Assembly (NCBI GenBank): GCA_963377175.1
Contig: CAUJNA010001613.1
Location: 436,246-500,245 of the forward strand
DNA length: 64,000 nt
Reading direction: 5' to 3'
DNA from: Effrenium voratum
Taxonomy: Eukaryota; Sar; Dinophyceae; Suessiales; Symbiodiniaceae
Below the pieces are notes generated by a model that made no database searches, was not told the origin of the DNA, and worked only from the letters and a program-made list of their open reading frames with translations. Below, piece after piece: positions 1 through 10,499 of the stretch. The number at the start of each line of letters is the position of its first letter. The stretch's first letter is position 1. Both the position numbers and the translations under genes were made by a program.

Positions 1-1937
1 TGAACTTCCGCGCGCGTGGCTTCGCAGCAGGCAGGAAACAAGGCCCGATGGCTGGCCCAGCGACAGCAGCAAGACACCGCGGCAAGCAGATGGCACCCCT
101 CTCAAGAAATGTACCACTTGAGTCAAATGTTCCCTGCATAGCGACTCCGTGCGCCAAAATAGGCTGAAACTGCGCGGAATCCCGGAGATACATGTGATCC
201 TGAAGGGGAGGGAGGCATTTGACTTGTCTTTGTGGCAGCGGCCAGCTTTCCCATGAAGACATTATGGCTACAAAGCCACAGCCCGGGTGCCCAGACGAGT
301 CGAGGCCGTTTCGCAAACTTCAACAAACCACGTAAAAACAAAATTCCACCCCTTAAACGACTTTGAATCCACTTGAAAAAACTGCTGCCTCGACCGAAGC
401 TCGGGGATTTGCAAGCTGCGGAAACCAAAGCATGCACATGTGGGTGGTTTGGACCAGTCGGCTGGGATCGACGCCAAGAATTTGCCTTCACGATTCACGC
501 CTGTGGCTCCAATGATTCAAGCCCTTCCCTTTACATAAATCCCGGCTGCCGATCAATCCCGGCTGCCGCCTCCCTATGAATAACTTTGCGCTTTGGGGGA
601 AACATGTTTTTGGTTGATTTCTTTTGAGGGGGTCCCAGGAGTTTCCACGCTCCTCGTCCAAATCCCCCCTTTGCCGGGCGTTGGACAGGGCAAAATCCGA
701 AAACAAAGATAGAGGGTGCGATGTGACTTTGGGGGTTTTGGCCTGAACAAAACCGGCAGGGGTGGATCTACTGATAGGGGTAGCGGTTTGATTTTTATGG
801 CAAAAACAACACATTCTGGAGCTTTCTCATGTACAAGAAAACAACACATTCTCAAGCTTTCCCATGGACAAGGAGCGCGACGTCTTCCACAAGGCAATCA
901 ATACATTGCAGCTGTGTATAGCTGGTGACTACCGCCCTGCTATATGAGGCATGAACAGTCAAAAGACGGTGAACTGGTTCGAATCGAGTTGCAACATCGT
1001 TAAAGAGAAGGTGCTCAGATATGATGCGGAAAGGTATTGAGGCGTGTGTGTGAGTGTGTGTAAGCGTGTGCGCAGGGTGAGGCATGCATCATGGGCTGAT
1101 GTTCAAATTCATCTCTTGGAGCCGCCCACCTTTGGAGGCTGGACTCGGAAATGTCCCAAGTCTTCTTGGCACGCTTCACTCGTATCTCAAGAATATCGCT
1201 CGCAGGCCCAGAGCCCCTGAACAACGATGAGTTGTCGTTGTTCCTGGAGCTCATTGTAGCTTGGTGAAAGTTCGTTGTAGAATGGTAAAAATGGACGGCA
1301 GTAACATATTTCGAGCTGGAAACCAGCAAAGCAAGAGGAAGCGGCTGTGTCATGGGTGCGAAGCAAGGAAAAGCAAAGTGTTGTACATTTGGTATGCTTT
1401 TGAGGGCATCCAGGCCAAACAATGTATGCGCCATGCATGATATGCACCTGTCTCGCGTAGTGCATACAAAATGCATACAATGCAGTTTGAAGGCAGCCAT
1501 GCCAGAGCCAAACATGCATACAAAGAGCATACAAAATATGCATGCTGCAAATTTGTTTTAATAAATGTTGTATGCATTTAAAAGGTATTCAATGCAAGAC
1601 ATACAGGTCTTAAAATAAAAACATGCCAGAACAAGGACACCGGCATCACAAGCCAGCACCGGAGATCCCCAACCATCTCCGGCATCACCGAGCAAACACC
1701 ATGTAACCAGCATTACCAGCATCATTTGCAGCCACTCGTGGCTAGAAAACTGCTACAAGTAGAGTCAAAGCTAAACCAACATCAAAAGCTCGAAATTGGC
1801 TGCAGTTTAGCGTTCATTTCCCACAATTGGATTTACTCAGCGGACGGCAATGCTGGATCAGTCAGCAATGCATTCTAATTCGCAAGGTCAGCTGGCCATT
1901 TCAGATGATACATTTTGTGTGTTTGTGTGTTTGTTTT
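1..1937. other. no supported gene; short degenerate motifs
   Basis: I see no coding sequence I can support here. A degenerate GCATACAA motif recurs at about 1461-1575 on both strands. A CCGGCATCA/CCAGCATTA-like motif recurs at about 1630-1725. Short (TG)n runs occur near 1046-1070. Open frames in both strands overlap each other and lack protein-like composition. Confidence 0.5.
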
Positions 1938-1959
1938 GCTTGCTTGCTTGCTTGCTTGC

Positions 1960-2043
<84 letters not shown>

Positions 2044-2144
2044 TTCTTTGCCCGCTCGCTTGCGCGCTTGTGTGTTTGTTTATTGTTTCTCTCTTTTGTG
2101 TGTGTGTTTGTTTGTTCTTTTGCACGTTTGTTTGTTTATGTTTG

Positions 2145-2220
<76 letters not shown>

Positions 2221-2266
2221 TGTTTGTTTGTTTGTTTGTTTGTTTGTTTGTTTGTTTGTTTGTTTG
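1938..2266. repeat. compound tetranucleotide microsatellite
   Basis: Three adjoining arrays are visible: (GCTT)n at about 1938-2041, (TTGA)n at about 2147-2220 and (TTTG)n at about 2220-2266, separated by TG-rich spacers. The Leu-Ala-Cys and Lys-Gln-Ala-Ser frames over this stretch come from the repeat and are not genes. Confidence 0.95.
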
Positions 2267-2574
2267 TACTTGTTGTTTGTGAGGTTGCGGGTCTGCGAGT
2301 TTGTGAGTTTGTGTGTGCTTGTGTTGGCAGGTGACCAGGGCTGTCCGGGGATAGCGCGTGGGATGCAGCTGACGCGACGCAGACGCGACGCAAATGCAAG
2401 AAGGAAGACGGGACTCAGGGTAAGCCGGCCAAACGCTGTCAGGGATTCGAGAGGGTTACGTGGTCATGCGGCATGGAAAGACACGGGATGCAGAGGAGAT
2501 TCTCAGATGCTCCGCTGCACCAAACTTGGGGATGTTCCGCAGCAGAAGGGAATCAAGGGCTTGCAATTCTGCAG

Positions 2575-2690
2575 CAAAGAGCTGAAAGCTATTGGGTCTT
2601 TGCCCAGATAGGCTCCTTTTGGATGGGCAGCTTTCAAAGAGGGTTGAAAAGGAGGGTTCTTTCAGGGCTGTTGGGGTACGACCTGGGCTT
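2575..2690 (+). repeat. dispersed repeat, copy 1 (pair with 13265-13375)
   Basis: The segment starting GAGCTGAAAGCTATTGGGTC matches 13267 onward (CAGCTGAAAGCGATTTGGGG...), continuing through the GCTTTCA and AAAAGGA(A)GGGTTT motifs to GGGCTGTTGGGG/GGGCTGTGG. The two copies are about 110 bp, same orientation and clearly diverged. I do not recognise the family. Confidence 0.6.
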
Positions 2691-2924
2691 GTTTTTAAAA
2701 AGTCACTCATTTTTGGGGGAGATACCACCTGGGCATATTTTCAAAAACAGAGTTCTCTTGGTTGTTGTTTTTCCCCTGGGGGTCTGGGGTCTACCATCGT
2801 CTTTGGAAGTGGCACCTTTGCCGAGGACCATTTCGGACCTTGGCCAGCCGGGAATTGTGCGGCAGGCGGGTCGGACAAATGGGGCATCCGCCCGGTTAGA
2901 GGGACGAAATAATTACTTGCTGGC

Positions 2925-3155
2925 TCCCAGCCATCCTCTTCTAGGTTTCCCAGTAGTGCCCTTTTAGCCTTTTTCGGGGGAGGGTTCCCCTAGTAAATTG
3001 GACTACAGCAAGAAGGGTACCCTTATTCCAACCTCTCTACTGGAGGACCTAGTCTTAGCTTTGTCGAATTTCAGCCTTTTTAGGGTTTAGTGGGGGTTTC
3101 CATTCAACCCACTAAAAGTAAAACTTTTAGCACGGGATTTGAGGACAGCCCAGAT
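2925..3155 (+). repeat. dispersed repeat family E, interrupted by a family D element
   Basis: A sequence with landmarks GGCTCCCAGCCATCC, then GTGGGGGTTTCCATT-AACCCAC, then AAGCTTTTAGCAGGGGAT and GGACAGCCCAG recurs, more or less complete, at about 12465-12585, 35925-36005, 47605-47690 and 53340-53430, with fragments near 61655-61700. This copy is split at 2941-3052 by a family D element. The 53.35-kb copy reads straight through the insertion point. No terminal inverted repeat was found for E itself. Confidence 0.7.
2941..3052 (+). mobile_element. family D short TIR element, copy D1
   Basis: The left end CTAGGTTTCCCAGTAG and the right end, read as reverse complement CTAGGTCCTCCAGTAG, form imperfect terminal inverted repeats. 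They are flanked by the 4-bp direct repeat TCTT at 2937-2940 and 3053-3056. The related E repeat at 53.35 kb has the uninterrupted site, so this is a real insertion. At 112 bp it cannot code for a transposase and must be non-autonomous. The second copy is at 60642-60765. Confidence 0.8.
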
Positions 3156-3159
3156 TAAA

Positions 3160-4260
3160 ATGTGGTTGTGGGGTACAATTTTGAAAACTTACTCCCAAGC
3201 AAGTTGACCTGAAATGTGCTTCTGGTTCTCCACACTTGGTCCATGTTTAATCGTATAACCTTTGGTTGGTGGGTCCTATGTGCAACTGAGTAAACCATAA
3301 GTCTCATCATGGGGCAATAGTCCTTTTATTTCGCGCCTTATGGAATGATGTCTATTTCCCCAGCGAGGATTTGTCAGGGCAGGATACTGACCAGCACTCC
3401 AACCTGAGCTTGACTGGCGATTGGCTACCAAGTGCTTCATTGTCTGACTGATGTTCAGAAGGTGAATGCATGTGAAAGAGTTATGGTATTGTTCATTGCA
3501 AATTAGCAGATTATTCCCACATCCGGGGGGACTCATAGAACCTGGAGTGCTTTGAGGACATTGACCGAATGCATTTGTTATCCGGATTTCCCATATGCAT
3601 ACAATTTGTGTCTGAGCCCATACGTAGTGGCCATAGGCCAACCAGGACATTGAATTTTAGCATGCTGGAAGCTGCCGTCGAAGCCTTGCAAGTTGAAACT
3701 TGGACTTGGCGGAACTTCGACAAAGTGTTTTGCGAGTTAGGCAAAACTGCGCGTGATTTTCAGGAATTGATTCAGAACTTCGACCAGCGGTTCTGCGGCA
3801 GCGTTTGGATACTTGTTGAGTTTGCGCCACACCTGCGGAACCCTCCCAAGAACCCTTTTCTTCTCGACAAGGTCCGCGGTATACCCCTCCCATTTCTGTC
3901 TCAGTCGGCATTGTTGCAAAACCAGGGACGAGCCAGCAAGCAAACGGCCATCAGTTATGATTTGAGCGAAACATTTACTGCTTGCATCAATCCTGCGAAC
4001 TCTTGTGTCATTGACTTTAGTGTCATTTCCACCGTTGGCCGGCGCTGACTTTGAGAGGTGAAGGGCAGTGATTTTGTTTTTTGGCACGCAGCGGCTCACG
4101 CTATCCCCTGTGCAAAGACTGAGTCCGCGGTGATAGATCTCTGTTCAGATGATAGGCCATCAAGCACAGTACCAATTCTTGTAATGACACAGCTTTCACG
4201 GGCCTAAGCCATCAACAGGTGTCACGAGAGGATTGATGGCTTTGCATGTATATATGTTCC
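3160..4260. other. no supported gene
   Basis: Unique-looking sequence. Frames of 120-160 codons exist on both strands (for example 3569-4048 +), but they overlap in opposite strands and show no recognisable domain. I see no inverted-repeat element. Confidence 0.4.
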
Positions 4261-4270
4261 AGGCCGTGGA

Positions 4271-4650
4271 CCCCCCCCCCCCCCCCCTGTGGGGGTGGGT
4301 GGTGGTGGGGTGGTGGGGTGGTGGGGTGGTGGGGTGGTGGGGTGTGGGTGGTTGGGCTAACCCCCCTGGTGGGGTGGTGGGGTGGTGGGGTGGGGGGTGG
4401 TGGGGTGGTGGGGTGGTGGTGGTGGTGGGGTGGTGGGGTGGTGGGGTGGTGGGGTGGTTGGGTGGTTGGGTGGTTGGGTGGTTGGGTGGTTGGGGTGTGG
4501 TTCGGAGTTGGTTTAGGCTTGGTGGGTTGGTTTAGGGTTGGTTCAGGTTGGTTCAGGGTTGGTTTGCGGTGGGTTTCGGGTGGGTTTGGGGTTTGGGTTG
4601 TTAGGGTTGGGGTTAAGGAGGGGTTGCAGGGTGGTTTGGTTTAGGGTAGG
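4271..4650 (+). repeat. C17 run followed by G-rich GGGGTGGT tract, G-quadruplex prone
   Basis: A run of 17 C (4271-4287) is followed by about 200 bp of degenerate GGGGTGGT repeats, then GGTTGGGTGGTT repeats and a TTAGGG-like end near 4600. The G-rich strand is + throughout. Frames over it (poly Gly-Trp-Val) are repeat artefacts. Confidence 0.9.
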
Positions 4651-4747
4651 ATGTCTGGGACCGAAGCTGCAGGGCACTGGACAGCATCCCCAGCATTGCC
4701 AGCATCATCCCCAAGATGCGGATGATGCGGGGGAGTACCATACCATT

Positions 4748-4806
4748 GGGGGGGGGGGGTACGTGGCCCAGGGACTGGTACATGTATATATATATATATA
4801 TATCAT
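4748..4806. repeat. G13 run and (TA)n
   Basis: A homopolymer G run of about 13 (4748-4760) and a (TA)n run at about 4785-4803. Confidence 0.9.
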
Positions 4807-4959
4807 CTATATAAGCATGCATCAAAACTATGTTGTTAGTATGCTGTGTATTTGTATTGTGTTTCCTGTGAAACAGTATAAAGTTAGCAATAGAGATGAT
4901 AATAAAACATATAATTTGATTATGACAATCATATATAGAGGTGTGTATCACACCTTTCC

Positions 4960-5598
4960 CGCATGCCGCTGAGTCTGATTCTCCCTTTCAAATGCCTGAA
5001 CCGACTGTGCGGTCTCCCGCCTGAATCGAGCAAGCTGGCAAAGGGGGGGGTTGCAATTCTAGGCCTTCTCTTGGTTGGCGTTGGGAAACATTTTACATTT
5101 TTGCTTATTGTGCTTAAATTTGTATTTTGTTGCTCCCCTTCCAACGCCAACCAAGTTCTGGCAATGGCTTCCTGACAACTTCCTCCAAATTCTGATTCGG
5201 ACCTCTTGCCTGGGCCCATTGACTTTTGTGAAAATGCCGCGTCGCTGGGATCATCAAGCCCGACTCCTTCCAAGCGTGCGCGTGAAAAAGGGGGGGTGTA
5301 TGGCATGGAGAATGCTCAAGTGTCCTTGTGCTTTCCCGAGAAAACCAGCCAATTGCCGAACAACATCCCAAAGGCACCGCACTGGTTACAATGCGCGTTT
5401 CAGGTCAAGAAGCTCTCTTTGCCTCGGCGCCTTGCTGCAGAGGCGACTCGCAAAAGCAACTCCCTGGCGCTTGTTCTAAGACATGGTTGAAGCGGATAAG
5501 TTTGAACTTAGCACAAAAAAGGGCTGTTTTCTTTTTTTTGACCTGTTGGCTGACGGAGAGCGCTTTTTGCGGGCATCAGAGATGGGAGACACCTCTGA
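4960..5598. other. no supported gene
   Basis: Nothing clearly coding. A short Thr-Pro-Ser/Lys-Arg frame at 5206-5490 is open, but other frames are equally open. GGGGGGG runs occur at 5045 and 5290. Confidence 0.35.
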
Positions 5599-6060
5599 TG
5601 GAGTAAATCTTGTGCCTTGAACATCCTATGCCCCAACCTATCCTTATTGCTGGCTCCTGGAGAAGGTGATCGTTTGTTACCATTTGGCTGTGGCTGAAAA
5701 ACATGTACCAAAATGGCGCCTTGGTAAATGGAACCAAAGACTAAAATTTGCGTACCTGCTAGCTCTTTGATTCTGAGCCACAGCCATTTGTCCCTAGCTG
5801 AGCGGTGTTTGCATTTTTTGAGCGATGGAGACGAGAACGACTCCTTCACCTTCGCTGGTTTCATTTTGACAAGCTTTCCTGGGTGAATATGTGGATTTTG
5901 CTGGTGCGTCAGGCAGGGATTGAGAAATGGAACGCCTGTAAACCATCCCTTGTGGCTTCCTTTAATGGAATCCCTAGGTTCATTCCCAACTGGGTCATGC
6001 CCTTCTGAGCACCAGCAAGTAAAGTTATGCGCAATATGTGAACATGTGTTTTGCTATTGA
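5599..6060 (+). CDS. three-exon coding-like unit split by two short elements (function unknown)
   Basis: Three coding-like blocks lie in a row, separated by a family A and a family B element. Block 1 (5599-5689) ends ...GEGDRLLPFG inside the left repeat of element A1, at a GT. Block 2 (5803-5903) reads SVFAFFERWRRERLLHLRWF and on to ...WVNMWILL, stopping at the GT inside the left repeat of element B1. Block 3 (6016-6060) starts after the AG in the right repeat of B1 and reads QVKLCAICEHVFCY to a stop. Joining 5689 to 5803 and 5903 to 6016 keeps one frame throughout. The upstream limit is unknown; the frame is closed by TGA at 5596. I recognise no domain. The alternative is chance open frames around repeat insertions. 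Confidence 0.4.
5686..5785 (+). mobile_element. family A short TIR element, copy A1
   Basis: Left end GGCTGTGGCTGAAAA; the right end as reverse complement is GGCTGTGGCTCAGAA. It is flanked by ATTT on both sides (5682-5685 and 5786-5789). The interior (CTTGGTAAATGGAACCAAAG) is shared with A4 and A8. This is the only A copy whose right end still shows an AG (CCACAG). Confidence 0.85.
5897..6019 (+). mobile_element. family B introner-like element, copy B1
   Basis: Left end TTGCTGGTGCGTC; right end GAGCACCAGCAAG. The interior motif TTTAATGGAATCCCTAGGTTCATTC matches the other B copies in part. No clear target duplication is left. It lies between two coding-like blocks, with GT and AG placed symmetrically in its ends. 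Confidence 0.7.
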
Positions 6061-8515
6061 GCGAGCTCTCGCTGAACTTGCTAGCTTGCCGACACGCCAG
6101 GCCTCAGCAGCGGCACTAGTGTTCCCGATATTTCCTCATTTGGAAGCTTTAAGTATCAGCTTTTAGAGCAAGGCAAAGTGAATTGCCTTTTGGTGAGGGG
6201 ATGTTTAAAGGGCAAATATAGGAAAGCCTCTATTCCCTTCCACTGCTCAACACAGCGTTGTGATTGTCAATCGCTAGCTGAGGCAGATGGGTGTGTGTTT
6301 TGTTTTACCACTTCAGGCTGGAATTATATCACCCTTTCCCATTAAACGAATCACCAATTTTCTGGATTGGAATTTAATGTGTCCAGATCCAGTTTGGAAC
6401 TGGCTCAGATAAGAAGCTTCTGCCAAGTTAAATTCAAGGCCAGGCTCGCTATGGGTGTGCCTTTGAGGGTACCCCTGTTTGGGTCTGTGTTAAAGGGAAA
6501 CCGAAAGGAAACCACGAATTTAGGGCTTTCATTGGAAGACAGACACATCCATAATATGTGAGTGGAGCTTGCTGACACACTGCCCCGCATGAGCAGCAGA
6601 GATTTTGTGTTTGCAGGGCTTCTCTCGAAAGGATGCCGTGGATAGGGTGCCTACGCTGACTTGATTCGGATGATAGTTCTTGCAATCAGGAATGTAGGCA
6701 AACAGGGTTCCGGAGCAAATCAGAACGTTTTCGTGCTTGCTACAAGGAGATTCGGCACCCAAAACCGCAGCACTCAAACCCCACTTGGGCCATCTCAGTA
6801 GGCTGTTCTAACCCCAACTCCCCAAATATGGGCTACGGAAAGGCCTGCAGAAGCCTTCATAACCATGTTGATATGTAGTTTTTTGTTTTTTGAAAATTAT
6901 TTTAGAAAACAATCAACCACTATTTTGTCAAAATATTGTTCCACCTGAATGTGTATCACCTGCTGTTGCTAGAAAGTCAACGGGTGAACCGGGCACTGCT
7001 CCAATGTTCGTTCTTTAATGACACTGCGACCGGGCAGCCCTGAGCCCGAAGACATGTTGTGCGTACCCAATGCATTTTTGCACCACTTGAGCCTGATGCC
7101 ATGGACTGCTTTGGTGTATTACTCTGTTGATAAGTGTGTCAATGTGTTTGTCTCTCTCTCTCTCTCTCTCTCCGTGTTTGAGTTTTTTTTTGTGGTTCCG
7201 AGTTGTTGTGTATGTGGTTTATGCGTTTGTGTGTGTGTGTGTGTGTTTATGTTTGTGAGTTTGTGTGTTTGTGAGTTTGGGAGTTTGTGTGTTTCTGTGT
7301 TTCTGTGTTTCTGTGTTTCTGTGTTTCTGTGTGTCAGTGTGTGTGTGTGTGTGTCTCTCTCTCTCTCTGTGTTTGTGTTTGCGTGTTTGTGTTTGTGTGT
7401 GTGGGTGGGCGGGCTTCTGGGCCTGCGCATAAGTTGGTGCAGGCGCCGTTGCGTGAGCGTCTTGCTCCTTCTTTCCTTATTTGCATGTCATAGGTATTTG
7501 TGCGAGGATGCCCTTCAAGATCCTTTCCGATCTGTCAGAGGTGTTGCCTGAAATGCCGGGTTTACATGTGCGCAATTCACGCCGTTGCTTCCATTAGAAA
7601 CAGACGCGACCGGCGCGCCAGCAGGATCCGAGCTTGCCGCATGGAACGTTCCTGCTAGGGCCCGAGTCTGGTGAAGTTTGCGCGCCGGATGTTTGGGTTG
7701 CAAGTCCCATGAATCTCAGAAGATTTCCACTACCCCTAGGGGGTTCGAGGGCTATACAGCCACTATATAGCTACCATACATAGCATATATACAAATATAC
7801 CCTCAATTCATGTTGGGGTTGGTGTTTCGGGAGTACTGGAAACCATCTTAGAATGAAATTTAGGACAATCAGAACGAACACTTGTGCAAAGTTCGATGCT
7901 TCTTGCCTTGATAGTAAAAACAAATGCCCGTATCGATGTGCTTGTGTGTACCCAAAGCATATGCATTGGCTGGTTTCCACCAAATCCTGCATGTGCCCCT
8001 TGGATTGGCTGACTGCATCATCCTGCGCTGGAATCAATCCAAGGATTGTCTTTGTTCACATCTCTTGTGTCACCCCCAGAAGGTATGATTTTCCGATCTC
8101 CTGCATCTGGTCTAAATCACATTCCATGTGACATTGGCTTTGGGGATGAAGCAAGGTATGTAAAAAGATTGGTGGAATCAAGCGATCGCACGTCTTATTT
8201 CGCACCTGTCACATTTACAAGACTTTAAGCTGGAAGTAGCCTGCCGAGAAGCACAGGTCCCACGCATTACCAACCCGACTCATTGATGAAACTCGCAGGG
8301 AATTTGCGCCAAACATGTTCGCTTCAAAGCAATGCGTAACTTGAAACATTGCCAGCGAGCGCATGCATGGGAGCTTGATTGCAGAGGAATGGCACCCAGT
8401 GACATGACATGACCAGACATCCGTGATGTATTCAGTCTGTTGATTGCTTTCAGAACCGTGAAATTGCTGAAAACAGCAGAACATGTGTGATGCGAAACAC
8501 CTTTGTGATATGCTT
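6061..8515. other. no supported gene; TC/TG microsatellites
   Basis: (TC)n at about 7149-7172 and TG/TTTG/TTTC-rich low-complexity sequence at about 7205-7410. A copy of a GAGGGTACCC / GGTTTCCTTTCGG motif lies at 6450-6520 and recurs near 10950-11030 and 39720-39800. A short frame at 7508-7595 (MPFKILSDLSEVLPEM) and an overlapping alternative frame are both protein-like but cannot be separated. The rest is unassigned. Confidence 0.4.
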
Positions 8516-8517
8516 AG

Positions 8518-8684
8518 GTAGTAAAGGGAAATGTTCAACCTATACCATATTCAGTGAAGCATTGCCTTGCCAGAGCATTGAAACTATTGAGGACTCTTCA
8601 TATTACTTCATAGAGACGGTAGAGCAGGGCTCCCTCGGCAGATCTCCAAATTTTGCAGTAACAGCAGTTAAACCCGAGTTCTAA
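8518..8684 (+). CDS. possible terminal exon, unknown protein
   Basis: After the acceptor-like TATGCTTAG at 8509-8517 the + strand reads SKGKCSTYTIFSEALP through ...IETIEDSSYYFIETVEQ to a TAA at 8682. The composition is protein-like, with an acidic Ser/Thr/Tyr-rich middle. No domain is recognised and no partner exon is obvious. It may be a chance frame. Confidence 0.3.
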
Positions 8685-9184
8685 GTGATTCGCAGTCAGA
8701 GGTTTGGCGCGGGCTGGAGTGGCCGCCAAATTATGTGATACGCAACTTGAGATGCAACATGGCACACTCTCCCATTTGCAAGCTCCCAGTTGTTATGTTT
8801 CCACCGTATGTGAGACCCCGCGAATTCTCGGAACATGGTGTTTTGCGACTTCTCTTTCCCGACTCCTGGGTGAATTCTGCCATGTTGTAGTTTCAGAAGT
8901 GTCGTGGTGTTGTCGAGACGTGTCTCCACTTCGCCGCCGTCCATGGCACCAGCCACCGTCGGACCGCTCACGAGGCCAGAGCCACGGCGATGCTACTCTC
9001 AAGGAGCTGTGCATTCGGTCGGAGCCAAGATGTTGGAACCGTACAACTGCGCGGGTGTATATGTAGATATATATATATAAGCAAAGCTGGTGTTGATTGC
9101 TTGCGGAATGGAAGTCAAATGATTCAAGGTGCTTTCTTTCAAGGTTTGTTAAGTTCATGAGATAGCGCGGTAGCATGCAACGTG

Positions 9185-10017
9185 CCAATACTTGACCCAA
9201 ATGCCCACCGCCATTTTGGGTTGAGCTTGCCGACCTGAAGGTCAACGTGATTCCTGTTTATCACACCATGGCCACCTCTAGCAGCCAGCTCGAAGTTGAG
9301 ATGGGCGAATGCGGCTTCCAAGGAGACGGCAATGAAGGCGGGCCTGTGCATTTTTCGGAGGACCCCCGTCGAACCTGACTGCCAAGACTGAGTCCGCCTT
9401 GACCTCGAGCTCACAGGCGGACCAGGCCTTGAGCCATTTCCTCCCATTGTGCCTGGCACAGCTCCTCTGGCGCACCTCGTCTGGCTTCCGGTGCTGGGCG
9501 GCCATGCGTGAAGTGGGTCTGTCCTGGGAGAGCGGCCGTTCCGTTCGCGGCATCTTCCACTGATGGGGGGGGCTTGGAATGGCCCGGACACCCTTCCCAC
9601 ATGACGGGAGTTTAAGCGCAGCCACTCGGCAGACATTTTCTCCTTACGTCAGAACGGTGCGAAGGAGGCGGAGGCCTGCCTGGTAGCCGCGATCATTCCA
9701 TCCGATTCCATCCCCAAGAGAGAGGAAGACCTACTGGAGCCATGGCGAATTGCCACGCCTTTGCGAAGGAAAGAAGACGCAGTTCGGAGGGAAACACCTG
9801 GCTGGTGTCGCAACCCAAGGACCCCATCTTGTGCCACCGCCGCGCGCCCCCCGATGGGTTGCGGGAATCCCCCGAACGGATGGCGCACCAACTGCGCAGT
9901 TCCGCTTCGCGCAACTACCCAGGCACCATGCTCCTGTGCAAGATGCCAACTGACAAGCAGGGCAACATGGCTCGGCTCCCCATTGGATGTCTTCGCCCCC
10001 CTTCTTGGATGAACTGA
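9185..10017 (+). pseudogene. coding-like block in shifting frames, possible decayed retrocopy
   Basis: On the + strand, protein-like reading passes through several frames without clean splice sites. About 9218-9387 reads LADLKVNVIPVYHTMATSSS... to ...EDPRRT. About 9367-9563 reads LTAKTESALTSSSQADQALS... to ...VRGIFH. About 9607-9790 reads RSHSADIFSLRQNGAKEAEA... and SIPKREEDLLEPWRIATPL. About 9790-10017 reads NTWLVSQPKDPILCHRRAPP to a stop. The minus strand is also widely open (165 codons, 9139-9636), so the coding strand is not certain. The pattern fits a frame-broken, intronless copy of a gene or retroelement, but I cannot name the parent. Confidence 0.35.
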
Positions 10018-10371
10018 GAGGGCAGAAGCTACCAGAGCAGTTGGTGTGAAGCTACATATCACATCCCAACCTTGATTCGTGTTTGCTGCAGAGCCTTCTG
10101 CTCAGAGCAGCCACTTTGTCAAGCAGTGTTCAACCACAACCACCTTGGACTTATCATCAGGTATGTGTTTGTAGTGCAACTGCACGTGTAAGAGTGCGTG
10201 TGTGTGTGTGTGTAGCATTTCCTTGTACTTGTATGTGTGTGTCAGTGTGTGTCAGTGCGTGAAAGAATTGTGTTTCCCGTTGTTCTTGCCTCACGACTCA
10301 CGACATGGTTGTTGGTTGCGGTTGTTCTGTTGCGTGTTTCGATTTTCGCGGACTCTGGTCCATGTCTGCAG

Positions 10372-10498
10372 GTGGATCATGGCTTCGCTCGTTTTCCGAA
10401 CCAATGAAAAGGGTCCTCCAACGAACATGGAACCTGACGCTTCGGTGGGTCTGCAGGCCTTTTTTGAAGGACTGGATCCTTGTCATCTCCCACGTTAA
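10372..10498 (+). CDS. possible last exon, unknown protein
   Basis: A strong acceptor-like site (CCATGTCTGCAG, ending 10371) is followed in one frame by WIMASLVFRTNEKGPPTNME and ...SVGLQAFFEGLDPCHLPR, then TAA at 10496. The overlapping frame (SEPMKRVLQRTWNLTLRW) is also open, so the frame is not settled. No domain recognised. Confidence 0.35.
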
Positions 10499-10499
10499 T

